This document shows positions 52,338 through 63,808 of a stretch of DNA of 64,000 bases, piece after piece. Location of the stretch: the NCBI RefSeq assembly GCF_013393325.1, contig NZ_QJRC01000094.1, positions 216,484-280,483 of the forward strand. The letters run 5' to 3'. Origin of the DNA: Pseudomonas hunanensis. GTDB lineage: Bacteria; Pseudomonadota; Gammaproteobacteria; Pseudomonadales; Pseudomonadaceae. Position numbers and translations under genes: made by a program. The notes beneath the pieces are model-generated. The model had not been told where the DNA came from. It saw only the letters and a list, made by a program, of their open reading frames with translations, and did not search any database. Each line of letters starts with the position of its first letter. The first letter of the stretch is position 1.

Positions 52338-53828
52338 ATGCCGCAACTCAGAGATGCCGTCTATTGGCGTGGACGAAGCACCGACCTGGTGGTGGAGGCG
52401 CGTGCGTTCATCGCCGGTGCCTATGTGGGGGCCAGCGAAGGCGAGACGTTTGCTGTGTGCAGCCCGATTGATGGCCGCGAGCTGGCGCAGGTTGCGTTGT
52501 GCCGTGGGACTGACGTAGAACGCGCCGTGGCTGCCGCCCGCGGGGCATTCGAGCGCGGTGGCTGGGCCGACCTGGTACCACGCCAGCGCAAGGCCGTTCT
52601 GCTGCGCTGGGCTGCGTTGATGAGGGAGCACGCCGAGGAGCTGGCGCTGCTGGAAACCCTGGACACTGGCAAACCCATCGCCGATACCACGGCGGTGGAT
52701 ATTCCCAGTTCCATCTACTGCCTGGAATGGTTCGCCGAGCTGGTCGACAAGGTCACCGGCGAGGTGCCCGCCTGCGATCCGCAGTTCCTCGGCACCGTGA
52801 CCCGCGAGCCGGTCGGCGTGGTGGCGGCAATAGTGCCCTGGAACTACCCGCTGCTGATGGCGACCTGGAAGTTCGCCCCGGCCCTGGCCGCCGGCAACAG
52901 CCTAATCCTCAAGCCTTCGGAGAAGAGCCCGCTGAGCGCCTTGCGCATTGCCGGCCTTGCCCGCGAGGCGGGTATTCCCGAGGGCGTTTTCAACGTGGTG
53001 CCGGGCGATGGCGAGACCGGTCGCCTGCTCAGCCTGCACCCGCAGATCGACTGCCTGGCCTTCACCGGCTCCGGCGCTGTTGGCCGGCAGATCAGCCGCA
53101 ATGCGGCGGACGGCAATCTCAAGCGCGTCTGGCTGGAGCTGGGCGGCAAATCGGCGAACATCGTCATGGCCGACTGCCCGGACCTGCACCGTGCGGCTGA
53201 GGCTGCCGCGGCTGCGGTGTTCAGCAACATGGGCCAGGTGTGCAGCGCAGGTTCGCGCCTGTTGGTGCAGCGCCCTATCGCCGGGGCCTTCATCGCCGAA
53301 CTGCTGGAGGCCGCGCGCGCCTACTTGCCCGGCGACCCGTTGGACCCGACCAGCGTCACCGGCAGCCTGATCGATGAAGCCCAGTACCAGCGTGTACGCC
53401 AATACATCGAGCTGGGCAAGCGTGAAGCGCGCCTGCTGCTGGGGGGCGAGGACTGCGCGGCGGTCCCCGGCGGCCACTATCTGCAACCGACCATCTTCGC
53501 CACTGACGCCACCTCGCGCATCGCCCGCGAAGAGGTCTTCGGGCCGGTGCTGAGCGTCATCGAATTCGATGGGCTGGACGACGCCATCGCTGTCGCCAAT
53601 GCCAGCGAATACGGCCTGGCGGCGGCCTTCTGGTCGGCCGACCTCGGCGCCATCCGCCGTGCCTCGCGACGCCTGCGTGCCGGCACCGTGTGGGTGAACT
53701 GCTACGACGAGCTGCTCGACATGAACTTCCCGTTCGGTGGCTTCAAGGAGTCCGGCAATGGCCGGGACAACTCCGTGCACGCCCTGGACAAGTACAGCGA
53801 ACTCAAGTCGACCATCATCCGCTGCTGA
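52338..53828 (+). CDS. Aldehyde dehydrogenase (PuuC/KauB aminoaldehyde type)
   Basis: A 496-residue NAD(P)-dependent enzyme. It has the nucleotide motif FTGSGAVGRQI, the general-base Glu in WLELGGKSANIV, the catalytic Cys in NMGQVCSAGSRLL (about 298) and the C-terminal FGGFKESGNGRD. The overall sequence is closest in pattern to gamma-glutamyl-gamma-aminobutyraldehyde and 4-aminobutyraldehyde dehydrogenases. It is the first gene of a four-gene cluster with an alcohol dehydrogenase, an NCS1 permease and a TetR regulator. The ATG at 52338 has GAGGAG 7 bases upstream; the ATG two codons earlier is too close to it. The exact aldehyde is unknown. Confidence 0.9.
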   Translation: MPQLRDAVYWRGRSTDLVVEARAFIAGAYVGASEGETFAVCSPIDGRELAQVALCRGTDVERAVAAARGAFERGGWADLVPRQRKAVLLRWAALMREHAEELALLETLDTGKPIADTTAVDIPSSIYCLEWFAELVDKVTGEVPACDPQFLGTVTREPVGVVAAIVPWNYPLLMATWKFAPALAAGNSLILKPSEKSPLSALRIAGLAREAGIPEGVFNVVPGDGETGRLLSLHPQIDCLAFTGSGAVGRQISRNAADGNLKRVWLELGGKSANIVMADCPDLHRAAEAAAAAVFSNMGQVCSAGSRLLVQRPIAGAFIAELLEAARAYLPGDPLDPTSVTGSLIDEAQYQRVRQYIELGKREARLLLGGEDCAAVPGGHYLQPTIFATDATSRIAREEVFGPVLSVIEFDGLDDAIAVANASEYGLAAAFWSADLGAIRRASRRLRAGTVWVNCYDELLDMNFPFGGFKESGNGRDNSVHALDKYSELKSTIIRC

Positions 53829-53840
53829 AGGTGCAATACC

Positions 53841-55025
53841 GTGATTGACAATCTTTCCCCCCTGTCGCGGCAGAGCTGGAGCCTGCCACTTCCCATCGAG
53901 TACGGCCCTGGCGCGCGGACCGCGCTGGTCGAGCTGTGCAAACGGCATGGCATTTCCCGGCCGTTGATCGTGACCGACCAGGGCTCGATGCGCCTGCCCT
54001 TCGTGGCCGAGCTGCAGGACTTGCTGAACGATGCGGGCCTGGCATGCGGGCTGTTCGGCGAGGTCGAGCCCAACCCCAGTGATCGCGCCGTGCTCAAAGG
54101 CGCCGCGGCGTTTCGCGAGTGGCGCGCCGACGGCATCATCGCCCTCGGTGGCGGTAGTGGCCTGGACGGCGGCAAGGCCGTGGCCCTGGTGGCCCGGCAG
54201 ACACGTCTGCCGTTGTGGGCGTTCGATTTCGACAAGCCGGTACCCGAAGGCCTGGTCGCCAACGATTTCCCGCCGGTGATCTGCATCCCGACCACCGCCG
54301 GCACCGGTGCCGAGACCGAGAGCACGGCGATGCTCACCGACAGCGAGCGCGCTATCAAAGGCTGCGTCTGGCATCCGCTGGCGCGTCCCCAGGCGGTGAT
54401 CCTCGACCCCGAACTGACCCTCAGCCTGCCGGCGCACCTGACGGCCTGGACCGGCCTGGATGCGGTCATCCATGCCCTGGAAGCCTACTTCGTGCCAACC
54501 TTCAATCCGCTCTGCGACGGCGCCGCGCTGCAGGCGCTGGAACTGCTCTGGGGTTCCCTGGAGCAAGCTGTGGAACAGGGCGACGATCTCGAAGCACGCG
54601 GACGCATGCTGATCGGTTCGTGCCTGGCGGGCGTGGCCTTCCTCAAAGGGCTTGGCCTGGTCCATGCGCTCAGCCACATGGTCGGTGCCACCTACAACAG
54701 CCATCATGGTTTGACCAACGCCATGATTCTGCCCAGGGTGCTGCGCTTCAACCGCGCGGCCATCGAGCCGCGCCTGGGGCCGGTGTGTCGCGCCATGGGG
54801 TTGGCGGGCGAAGACTTCGAGAGTTTCCAACGGGCGATCTGTGCGTGCCTGGACCGCCTTGCCATCCCGGTTTCCCTGGCCTCGCTGGGCTTACGCAGCG
54901 ATGACATTCCAGCCATTGCGCGCAAAGCCATGGGTGATCCGGCGCGGCAGACCAACCCGCGCCCAAGCAGTCTCGAAGACCTGGAAGCGCTGCTGCATCA
55001 AGCCCTGGAAGAGAAACGGGCCTAG
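53841..55025 (+). CDS. Iron-containing (type III) alcohol dehydrogenase
   Basis: 394 residues. The NAD-binding motif GGGSGLDGGK (about 103-112) and the metal ligands in GLDAVIHALEAYF (Asp and His) and HALSHMVGATYNSHHG (His, His) are complete. It would oxidise a primary alcohol to the aldehyde used by the dehydrogenase encoded 12 bp upstream. The pairing recalls the GbsB-GbsA choline pathway of Bacillus, but other amino alcohols are equally possible. The start is a GTG codon, with an AAGG upstream. Confidence 0.9.
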   Translation: MIDNLSPLSRQSWSLPLPIEYGPGARTALVELCKRHGISRPLIVTDQGSMRLPFVAELQDLLNDAGLACGLFGEVEPNPSDRAVLKGAAAFREWRADGIIALGGGSGLDGGKAVALVARQTRLPLWAFDFDKPVPEGLVANDFPPVICIPTTAGTGAETESTAMLTDSERAIKGCVWHPLARPQAVILDPELTLSLPAHLTAWTGLDAVIHALEAYFVPTFNPLCDGAALQALELLWGSLEQAVEQGDDLEARGRMLIGSCLAGVAFLKGLGLVHALSHMVGATYNSHHGLTNAMILPRVLRFNRAAIEPRLGPVCRAMGLAGEDFESFQRAICACLDRLAIPVSLASLGLRSDDIPAIARKAMGDPARQTNPRPSSLEDLEALLHQALEEKRA

Positions 55026-55083
55026 TCGCGGGAAGCGACGACCTTGCTGTGCTCACAACAATATCAATAAAGGTACGAACCCC

Positions 55084-56526
55084 ATGTCAGCTCCCAAGAC
55101 TGCCTCCGCCAACGGACGGCTGAATCTGGAAACCCGTTCCATCGACTACGTGCCCCTCGCCGAGCGCCACGGCAAGGCTTGGCACCTGTGGCCAATCTGG
55201 TTCTGTGGCGAGGCGCACCTGACCACCCTGGCGGTAGGCATCATCGGCATCGGCCTGGGGGCCAACCTGATGTGGTCCGCCATCGCCATCTTCCTCGGTT
55301 GTGCCTTCGGCACCCTGTTCATGGCCGGGCACTCCACCCAGGGGCCACAGATGGGGCTGCCGCAACTGATCCAGTCGCGGCCGCAGTTCGGCTACTTGGG
55401 AGCGCTGTTGGTGTACGTGGTGGCCATCGTCACCTACGTTGGCTACAACGCCTTCAACCAACTGCTGGTGGGGCAGACCCTGCACGAGCTGTTCGACGCC
55501 CCGCAGGAGCCCTCGGCGATCCTCTTCTCGCTAGTGGCCATCGCCATGGCCATCGCCGGCTACAACACCTTCCACAAGGTGCAGCGCTGGCTGGCGTTCC
55601 TGCTGATCGGGGTCATGGCGGTGTTTACCGTCGGCCTGTGCGTCTACGTGAAACTGCCGCAGGAGCACTTGACCCTCAGCGGTTTCAAGGCCACGCCCTT
55701 CCTTGCGCAGTTTTTTGTTGCCGCCGCGTACCAGTTGAGCTGGGCGATCTATGTGTCGGACTACTCGCGCTACCTGCCGCCGAATGTCAGTGTCCGCTCA
55801 TCGTTCTGGTGGACGTACCTGGGCGCGATGATCGGTGGCGTGTGGATGATGCTCCTCGGCGCGTTGGCCGCCGCCTTGAGTCCCGGCCAGAATCTCGCCA
55901 AGGGCTTGGTGCTGCTGGGCGACATGGTGTTCCACGGTTTCGGCGAGTTTGTCCTGATTCTCGCCGTGCTGAGCCTGGTGACCAGTGCCGCACAGAACTT
56001 CTACGGCGCGTCGATCACGCTCTTGAGCATCGTCGACACGGTGAAGCCCCAGACGTCGACCCTGCTCAAGCGTGTGCTATCGATGCTGGCAGTGGGCGGC
56101 GCGGCGATCTATATCGCGATGACCGCCTCCGACAACTTCGTAAAGGACTTCGGTGACTTCCTCGCAATCCTGCTGTACCTGTTCACGCCTTGGACGGCGA
56201 TCAACCTGGTGGACTTCTACGTAGTGCGTCACGGCAAGTTCTCTATCCGGGAAATTTTCAAGCCCAAAGGCATCTATGGACGCTGGAACTGGCGGGGCAT
56301 TGGTGCCTACCTGGTGGGCTTCGTGGTCATGCTGCCATTCTCCGCGACTGGGCTGTACACCGGTTACGTGGCGCGGCAACTGGACGGCGCCGACATCAGC
56401 ATGCCGATCGGCCTTGCAGTATCGGCGCTCGCTTACTGGTGGCTGTGCCGCTCGCAAAACATTAAACAAGAGCTCAGTCAGGTCGGCCGCCTCGATCAGG
56501 ACCTGGAAAACGGCGCAACAGCTTGA
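55084..56526 (+). CDS. NCS1-family nucleobase/cation symporter-like permease
   Basis: 480 residues with about twelve membrane helices. Family features include an N-terminal IDYVPLAERHGKAWHLWPIWF, GYNAFNQLLVG and SWAIYVSDYSRYLP (about 220-233). NCS1 carriers import purines, pyrimidines, hydantoins, thiamine or pyridoxine-like compounds. With an alcohol and an aldehyde dehydrogenase in the same operon, the substrate may be a small hydroxymethyl or aminoalcohol compound. The ATG at 55084 lies 58 bp after the alcohol dehydrogenase stop. It is followed by a GC-rich hairpin (56578-56604). Confidence 0.9.
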   Translation: MSAPKTASANGRLNLETRSIDYVPLAERHGKAWHLWPIWFCGEAHLTTLAVGIIGIGLGANLMWSAIAIFLGCAFGTLFMAGHSTQGPQMGLPQLIQSRPQFGYLGALLVYVVAIVTYVGYNAFNQLLVGQTLHELFDAPQEPSAILFSLVAIAMAIAGYNTFHKVQRWLAFLLIGVMAVFTVGLCVYVKLPQEHLTLSGFKATPFLAQFFVAAAYQLSWAIYVSDYSRYLPPNVSVRSSFWWTYLGAMIGGVWMMLLGALAAALSPGQNLAKGLVLLGDMVFHGFGEFVLILAVLSLVTSAAQNFYGASITLLSIVDTVKPQTSTLLKRVLSMLAVGGAAIYIAMTASDNFVKDFGDFLAILLYLFTPWTAINLVDFYVVRHGKFSIREIFKPKGIYGRWNWRGIGAYLVGFVVMLPFSATGLYTGYVARQLDGADISMPIGLAVSALAYWWLCRSQNIKQELSQVGRLDQDLENGATA

Positions 56527-56577
56527 GGTTGAGCTTCGGCACCTGCACGCATCGGTAAATCTTGTTAGATTGGCGTC

Positions 56578-56604
56578 CCCGCCCGGTGCTCTGCATCGGG
56601 CGGG
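56578..56604 (+). terminator. GC hairpin between permease and TetR genes
   Basis: CCCGCCCG and CGGGCGGG form an 8-bp stem around an 11-nt loop. There is no T-tract, so it is a possible attenuator between the catabolic genes and the regulator gene. Confidence 0.5.
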
Positions 56605-56637
56605 CTTGCCATTCCAGTGAGAGAAACGGATTCAGCC

Positions 56638-57276
56638 ATGAGCGTGGACAGCCAGAACGATAAGCCCCGAAAGCGCAGGACCAGAGTCGATCCAGAGACA
56701 CGGCGCAAGGCCATCGTCGAAGCGACCATGCGCTGCATCACGCGCTTCGGCCACGCCGGCACTACCATCGAACGCATCTGCGACGAGGCCGAGGTGTCGG
56801 TCGGGCTGATCGGTCATCATTTCTCCAGCAAGGACGAACTGATGCTCGCCACCTATCAGGAGCTCACCAACCAGTTGCGCGAGGAGACCCGCCGCTATCT
56901 GGAAACCAAGGGCAGTACGCCTGTGGAGCGTCTCACCGCGATCATCCGCTCCTCATTCCGGGGCAGCATTTTCAATGAGTTCATCCTCACCACTTGGCTC
57001 GGCTTCTGGAGCGCGGCGGTGTCTTCCGAGCAACTGCGGGAGCTCAATCGCAAACTCTATGCTGACTACCGCAAGGAGCTTGAGGGGGTGTTCAAAGCCA
57101 TCGCAGCCGAGCGAGACCTGGCGCTAGATGCCAAGGGCAGCGCGCTGATTATCACCGCTTTGATTGATGGCTTCTGGTTGGAGTGGGCACTGGACCATAG
57201 GGCTTTCAGCGCCCGCAAGGCAGAAAAGTGCTGTTTGCAGACGGCGCAGCTGTTGATTGGTGCGCAGCCCGTCTAA
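56638..57276 (+). CDS. TetR family regulator, BetI-like
   Basis: 212 residues: an N-terminal helix-turn-helix (about 22-68, FGHAGTTIERICDEAEVSVGLIGHHFSSKDELM) and a C-terminal ligand domain of BetI type (about 85-205, with FWLEWAL near 180). BetI represses choline-to-betaine genes in response to choline. Here the cluster contains an aminoaldehyde dehydrogenase, so a choline-like or aminoalcohol effector is plausible. It is the last gene of the cluster and the candidate owner of the 53-bp operator. The ATG at 56638 is the domain-consistent start; a GTG seven codons earlier is possible. Confidence 0.9.
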   Translation: MSVDSQNDKPRKRRTRVDPETRRKAIVEATMRCITRFGHAGTTIERICDEAEVSVGLIGHHFSSKDELMLATYQELTNQLREETRRYLETKGSTPVERLTAIIRSSFRGSIFNEFILTTWLGFWSAAVSSEQLRELNRKLYADYRKELEGVFKAIAAERDLALDAKGSALIITALIDGFWLEWALDHRAFSARKAEKCCLQTAQLLIGAQPV

Positions 57277-57390
57277 GAGCTGTGGGGGTTATCTGCCTGA
57301 GCATGTACCTGCTTTCACTTGCGACATCCGATTTGCATCCTGCGTAGGGGCTCCTACAGTTTCGAACGTACAACTCTGCCGAGAGCCCAG

Positions 57391-58605
57391 ATGCGCAGCA
57401 ATGAAGACAGCAGCCCCGCAAGCCCCGCCAGGGGCCTGACGAAAATCCCTCGCAGTGTCTGGGCACTGGGCTTCGTGTCGATGTTCATGGACATCTCCTC
57501 GGAAATGATCCACGCCCTGTTGCCCTTGTACATGGTCAGTGTGCTTGGTGCTTCGGTAGTAGCTGTGGGCTTTATCGAAGGCATCGCCGAGGCGACTGCA
57601 TCGATCACCAAGGTATTTTCCGGTGCTCTCAGCGACCGGCTGGGCAAACGCAAGCTGCTGACGGTACTCGGCTACGGCCTGGGTGCGCTGACCAAACCGG
57701 TATTTCCCATGGCCTCGGGGCTTGAGTGGCTGACGGCGGCACGCTTCGTCGACCGGGTCGGAAAAGGCATTCGTGGGGCGCCGCGCGATGCGCTGGTGGC
57801 CGATGTTACGCCAGCCGAGTTGCGTGGCGCGGCGTTCGGCCTGCGCCAGGCCCTCGACACCGTGGGCGCCTTCCTCGGACCGTTGTTGGCGATCGTGTTG
57901 ATGTGGCTGACCGCGAGCCATTTCCAGACCGTATTCTGGGTGGCGGTGATCCCTGCTTTCGTGGCGGTATACATCCTCATCGCCTTCGTTCGCGAACCTG
58001 AAACGCCGGCCACGGGGCGGCCGGTACGCTCACCGTTGGCACTGCACGAACTGGGGCGCCTTGGGCCGCCCTATTGGCGCCTGATCGGCCTGGCCACGTT
58101 ATTCACCCTCGCCCGCTTCAGCGAGGCATTCCTGCTGCTGCGTGCGCAAGACATGGGCCTGGCACCTTTGTGGGCGCCGGCGGTGCTGGTATTGATGGCA
58201 CTGGCCTACTCACTGTCGGCCTACCCCGCCGGGGTGCTGTCGGACCGGGTGGGGCGCCGTGGCGTGCTGATGGTCGGGCTGGGTTTGCTGATCACTGCCG
58301 ACCTGCTATTGGCCCTGCTGCCGGGCTGGGCCGGGTTGGCCCTTGGGGTAGCGGCCTGGGGCTTGCACCTGGGCTTCAGCCAAGGCATTTTCGCGGCCAT
58401 GATCGCCGACAGCGCCCCGGCCAACCTGCGTGGTACCGCCTTCGGCCTGTTCAACCTGCTGACCGGTGTAGCGCTGCTGGTGGCCAGCGTGGTAGCCGGA
58501 TTGCTGTGGGATGGTGTGGGGTTCCAGGCAACGTTCCTGGTCGGGGCGGGGTTTGCCGGCGCCACCCTGGCGGGACTGACGCTAATGAAGGTGACAGGAT
58601 CATGA
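57391..58605 (+). CDS. Major facilitator superfamily transporter
   Basis: A 404-residue permease with 12 helices. The loop 2-3 motif is GALSDRLGKRKLL, with DRVGKGIRGAPRDALVAD in the middle of the first half and GVLSDRVGRRGVL in the second. The pattern is that of a drug:proton or metabolite antiporter without obvious substrate specificity. The ATG at 57391 (MRSNEDSSP) follows GAGAG. The final codons run directly into a 27-codon frame beginning ATGA at 58602. It converges with the ABC exporter gene. Confidence 0.88.
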   Translation: MRSNEDSSPASPARGLTKIPRSVWALGFVSMFMDISSEMIHALLPLYMVSVLGASVVAVGFIEGIAEATASITKVFSGALSDRLGKRKLLTVLGYGLGALTKPVFPMASGLEWLTAARFVDRVGKGIRGAPRDALVADVTPAELRGAAFGLRQALDTVGAFLGPLLAIVLMWLTASHFQTVFWVAVIPAFVAVYILIAFVREPETPATGRPVRSPLALHELGRLGPPYWRLIGLATLFTLARFSEAFLLLRAQDMGLAPLWAPAVLVLMALAYSLSAYPAGVLSDRVGRRGVLMVGLGLLITADLLLALLPGWAGLALGVAAWGLHLGFSQGIFAAMIADSAPANLRGTAFGLFNLLTGVALLVASVVAGLLWDGVGFQATFLVGAGFAGATLAGLTLMKVTGS

Positions 58606-58685
58606 TCACTACCACCGCCATGTCCATGACCGCCAGCCTCTGGTGGTGGGGCTGGCGGATACATGCTTGGATCGATCCGGGCTAG
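58602..58685 (+). CDS. Possible Trp-rich micro-ORF, 27 residues
   Basis: The ATG overlaps the transporter stop as ATGA. The 27-codon product contains five tryptophans, four of them within SLWWWGWRI, after a Thr/Ser-rich start. An AAGG lies about 10 bases upstream. The stop TAG shares the palindrome CTAG with the stop codon of the opposing ABC gene. It may be a small membrane-active peptide, a regulatory leader, or a chance frame; there is no known family. Confidence 0.35.
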   Translation: MITTTAMSMTASLWWWGWRIHAWIDPG

Positions 58686-60490
58686 GCCATCGCTGCCTGC
58701 TGCTCCAGCAACGTCCAGCCGCCCTGCCCGTTCACCTCCAGCCGGTGGGTATGGAACCCTGCCAGCGTGCTGCGGTGGCCGACACTGACCAGCAATGCAC
58801 CCGGCATTTCTGAGCGCAGCAGCGCATACAGGGCATGCTCGAGCCCCTCATCCATCGCTGAGGTGGACTCGTCGAGGAACACCACCTGCGGCCGGTTGAA
58901 CAGCACCCTGGCGAACGCCAGGCGCTGCTGCTCACCCACCGAGAGGATGTGTGACCAGTCGCTGCTGACGTCCAGGCGTTCGGCCAGGTGGGCCAGGTTG
59001 ACCTGGCGCAACGCCTGCTGCATTCGCGCCTCATCCTCGGGCTTGCCGGCTGCCGGGTAGGCAATGACGGTACGCAAATCACCTAGCGGCAGGTACGGGC
59101 GCTGCGACAGGAACAACGCCTGGTGACCCGTCGGCCGCCTGACTTCACCTTCGGCATACGGCCACAACCCTGCCAGGGCGCGCAGCAGCGTGGTCTTGCC
59201 ACTGCCCGATGGCCCTTTGATCAACAACGCCTGACCGGCGTGCAAGCTCAAGTCCAGGTCGGCGATAAGGGCGTGTCCGTCCGGGCGTAGTACCTGCAGC
59301 CCCATGATCTGCAGCGCATGCGCCTGGTCTTCGGTAGTCACTCGCGGCAACCCACTTGCCTGCTCGTTAGCATCGAGAAAACCGGTCAGACGGTCGAGCG
59401 TAGCGCGATACTGGGCGAACGCATCGTACGACTCTCGGAAGAACGACAAAGAGTCCTGCACCTGGCCAAAGGCCTGGGACGTTTGCATGACGTCGCCCAG
59501 CTTTATCGCGCCACTGAAGAAGCGCGGCGCCTGGAGAATGAACGGGAACACCACGGCAACCTGACTGACACCCAGGTTGAAGCCACTGAACTTCAGGTTC
59601 CGGAACACCAATGCCCAGGCATTGACGATCAAGGCAGCAAAACGGCCCAGCAACGTGCCCCGCTCCACTTGCGCACCTTGATAGAAGGCAATGTTCTCTG
59701 CGTTCTCACGCAGGCGCATCAACGCGTAACGGAAGTTGGCGGTGAGTTTTTCGTTGAGGAAGTTCAGGCGGATCAGCGGGCGCCCGAGGCGGAAGGCGAC
59801 CCAGGTGGCGACGATGACATACAGGTACACGGCAAACACCATCGCCCGAGGGATCTCCACCCCAGCCACTGTCAACGGTGCTGACAGCCCCCAGAGGATA
59901 CCGGTGAACGCCACCAGTGAAACCAGCGCACTGACCGCGCCCAGGGCAAGGGTGACCGAGTTGGTGACGAAGGCGTTGACGTCCAGTTCGATACGCTGGT
60001 CGGGGTTGTCCACCGGCTCGGCGAGGAACTGGCCACGGTAGTAGGCATCGCCCTGCATCCAGTCGTGGGTCAGGCGCTCGGTCAACCAGACCCGCCACTT
60101 GATGCTGAATGCCTGGCTTACATAGAAGGTAAACAACGAGCGCAGCACGTGGATGGTGGCCAGTACCGCGAAGACCCCGAGCAGGTACCAGAAAGCGGCT
60201 TGGTCGAGGCCCTGCAGGGCGCTGTAGAAGCCGTTGTACCAGAATGAAAACAGCACATTGAGCCGAACCGAGAACAGCGTCAGTACCAGCAGAAGGGCAA
60301 ACACCAGCAACGGTCGCCAACTGCGCCTGAAACTGAAATAGGGCCCGGCGAGCTGCCAGAACTGGCTACCCCAGCGCGTGCAACGCACAGCCAGTGCTGC
60401 GGCTGCAGTGAAGCAGACAAGGGTGATGAACGAGGCGATCGCCAGCCAGCTCAGGCTCTCTTGCAGGGCCTGGTGCCAGTTCATTTCCAT
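58682..60490 (-). CDS. SbmA/YddA-type ABC transporter (fused membrane and ATPase domains)
   Basis: 602 residues. Six membrane helices (about 15-330, ABC_membrane_2 type) are followed by an ATP-binding domain with Walker A GPSGSGKTT (about 425), a signature-like ILSVGEQQRLAFARVL and Walker B VVFLDESTSAMDEG. This order is that of YddA/Rv1819c-like proteins, half-transporters related to SbmA that move vitamin B12 or peptides. The signature reads LSVGEQQ rather than LSGGQ, as often in this family. The ATG at 60490 is a likely start; 60484 is possible. Confidence 0.9.
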   Translation of the reverse strand: MEMNWHQALQESLSWLAIASFITLVCFTAAAALAVRCTRWGSQFWQLAGPYFSFRRSWRPLLVFALLLVLTLFSVRLNVLFSFWYNGFYSALQGLDQAAFWYLLGVFAVLATIHVLRSLFTFYVSQAFSIKWRVWLTERLTHDWMQGDAYYRGQFLAEPVDNPDQRIELDVNAFVTNSVTLALGAVSALVSLVAFTGILWGLSAPLTVAGVEIPRAMVFAVYLYVIVATWVAFRLGRPLIRLNFLNEKLTANFRYALMRLRENAENIAFYQGAQVERGTLLGRFAALIVNAWALVFRNLKFSGFNLGVSQVAVVFPFILQAPRFFSGAIKLGDVMQTSQAFGQVQDSLSFFRESYDAFAQYRATLDRLTGFLDANEQASGLPRVTTEDQAHALQIMGLQVLRPDGHALIADLDLSLHAGQALLIKGPSGSGKTTLLRALAGLWPYAEGEVRRPTGHQALFLSQRPYLPLGDLRTVIAYPAAGKPEDEARMQQALRQVNLAHLAERLDVSSDWSHILSVGEQQRLAFARVLFNRPQVVFLDESTSAMDEGLEHALYALLRSEMPGALLVSVGHRSTLAGFHTHRLEVNGQGGWTLLEQQAAMA

Positions 60491-60619
60491 GGTAGGTATC
60501 CGTGATGAGTATTTCCGCGAGCGTAGCATTGTCCCGCGATTCGTCAGGCATAGATGACGCACATTTCATGAACTGTAGAAGCGACAATGTGTGGGGCTTG
60601 GATTTCAAGCCACAAAGAC

Positions 60620-60653
60620 AAAACCCCTACCTGCATGCGCAGATAGGGGTTTT
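60620..60653 (-). terminator. rrn operon terminator
   Basis: Minus strand: AAAACCCCTA...TAGGGGTTTT with an inner CTGC-ATGC-GCAG stem, then a T-rich end, just past the 5S gene. A typical rho-independent terminator. Confidence 0.9.
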
Positions 60654-60664
60654 GCGAAATGAAT

Positions 60665-60780
60665 CTTGACGATGACCTACTCTCACATGGGGAAACCCCA
60701 CACTACCATCGGCGATGCATCGTTTCACTGCTGAGTTCGGGATGGGATCAGGTGGTTCCAATGCTCTATGGTCGTCAAGA
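60665..60780 (-). rRNA. rrf: 5S ribosomal RNA
   Basis: About 116 nt on the minus strand. It has the conserved GACGACCATAGAGCATTGGA start, the CCTGATCCCATCCCGAACTC loop and a terminal helix closed by CTTGACG / CGTCAAG. Third gene of the rrn operon. Confidence 0.97.
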
Positions 60781-60916
60781 AATTCTGTAGCCAGAATGTC
60801 CAGATGGACAGCCCAGCGAATTCGGATATGTGATTGTGTGGTTCGTTGCGAACTTTCGGTTCGTATCATCTTCACCACCGCAATTTGGCTGACGCGCAAA
60901 TTGCTTGGGTGTTATA

Positions 60917-63808
<2,892 letters not shown>

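Noticed and set aside
52903..54830. Minus-strand open frame of 642 codons opposite the aldehyde and alcohol dehydrogenase genes
   Set aside because: It spans two real genes and their junction, with low-complexity His/Gln/Arg-rich translation, typical of antisense frames.
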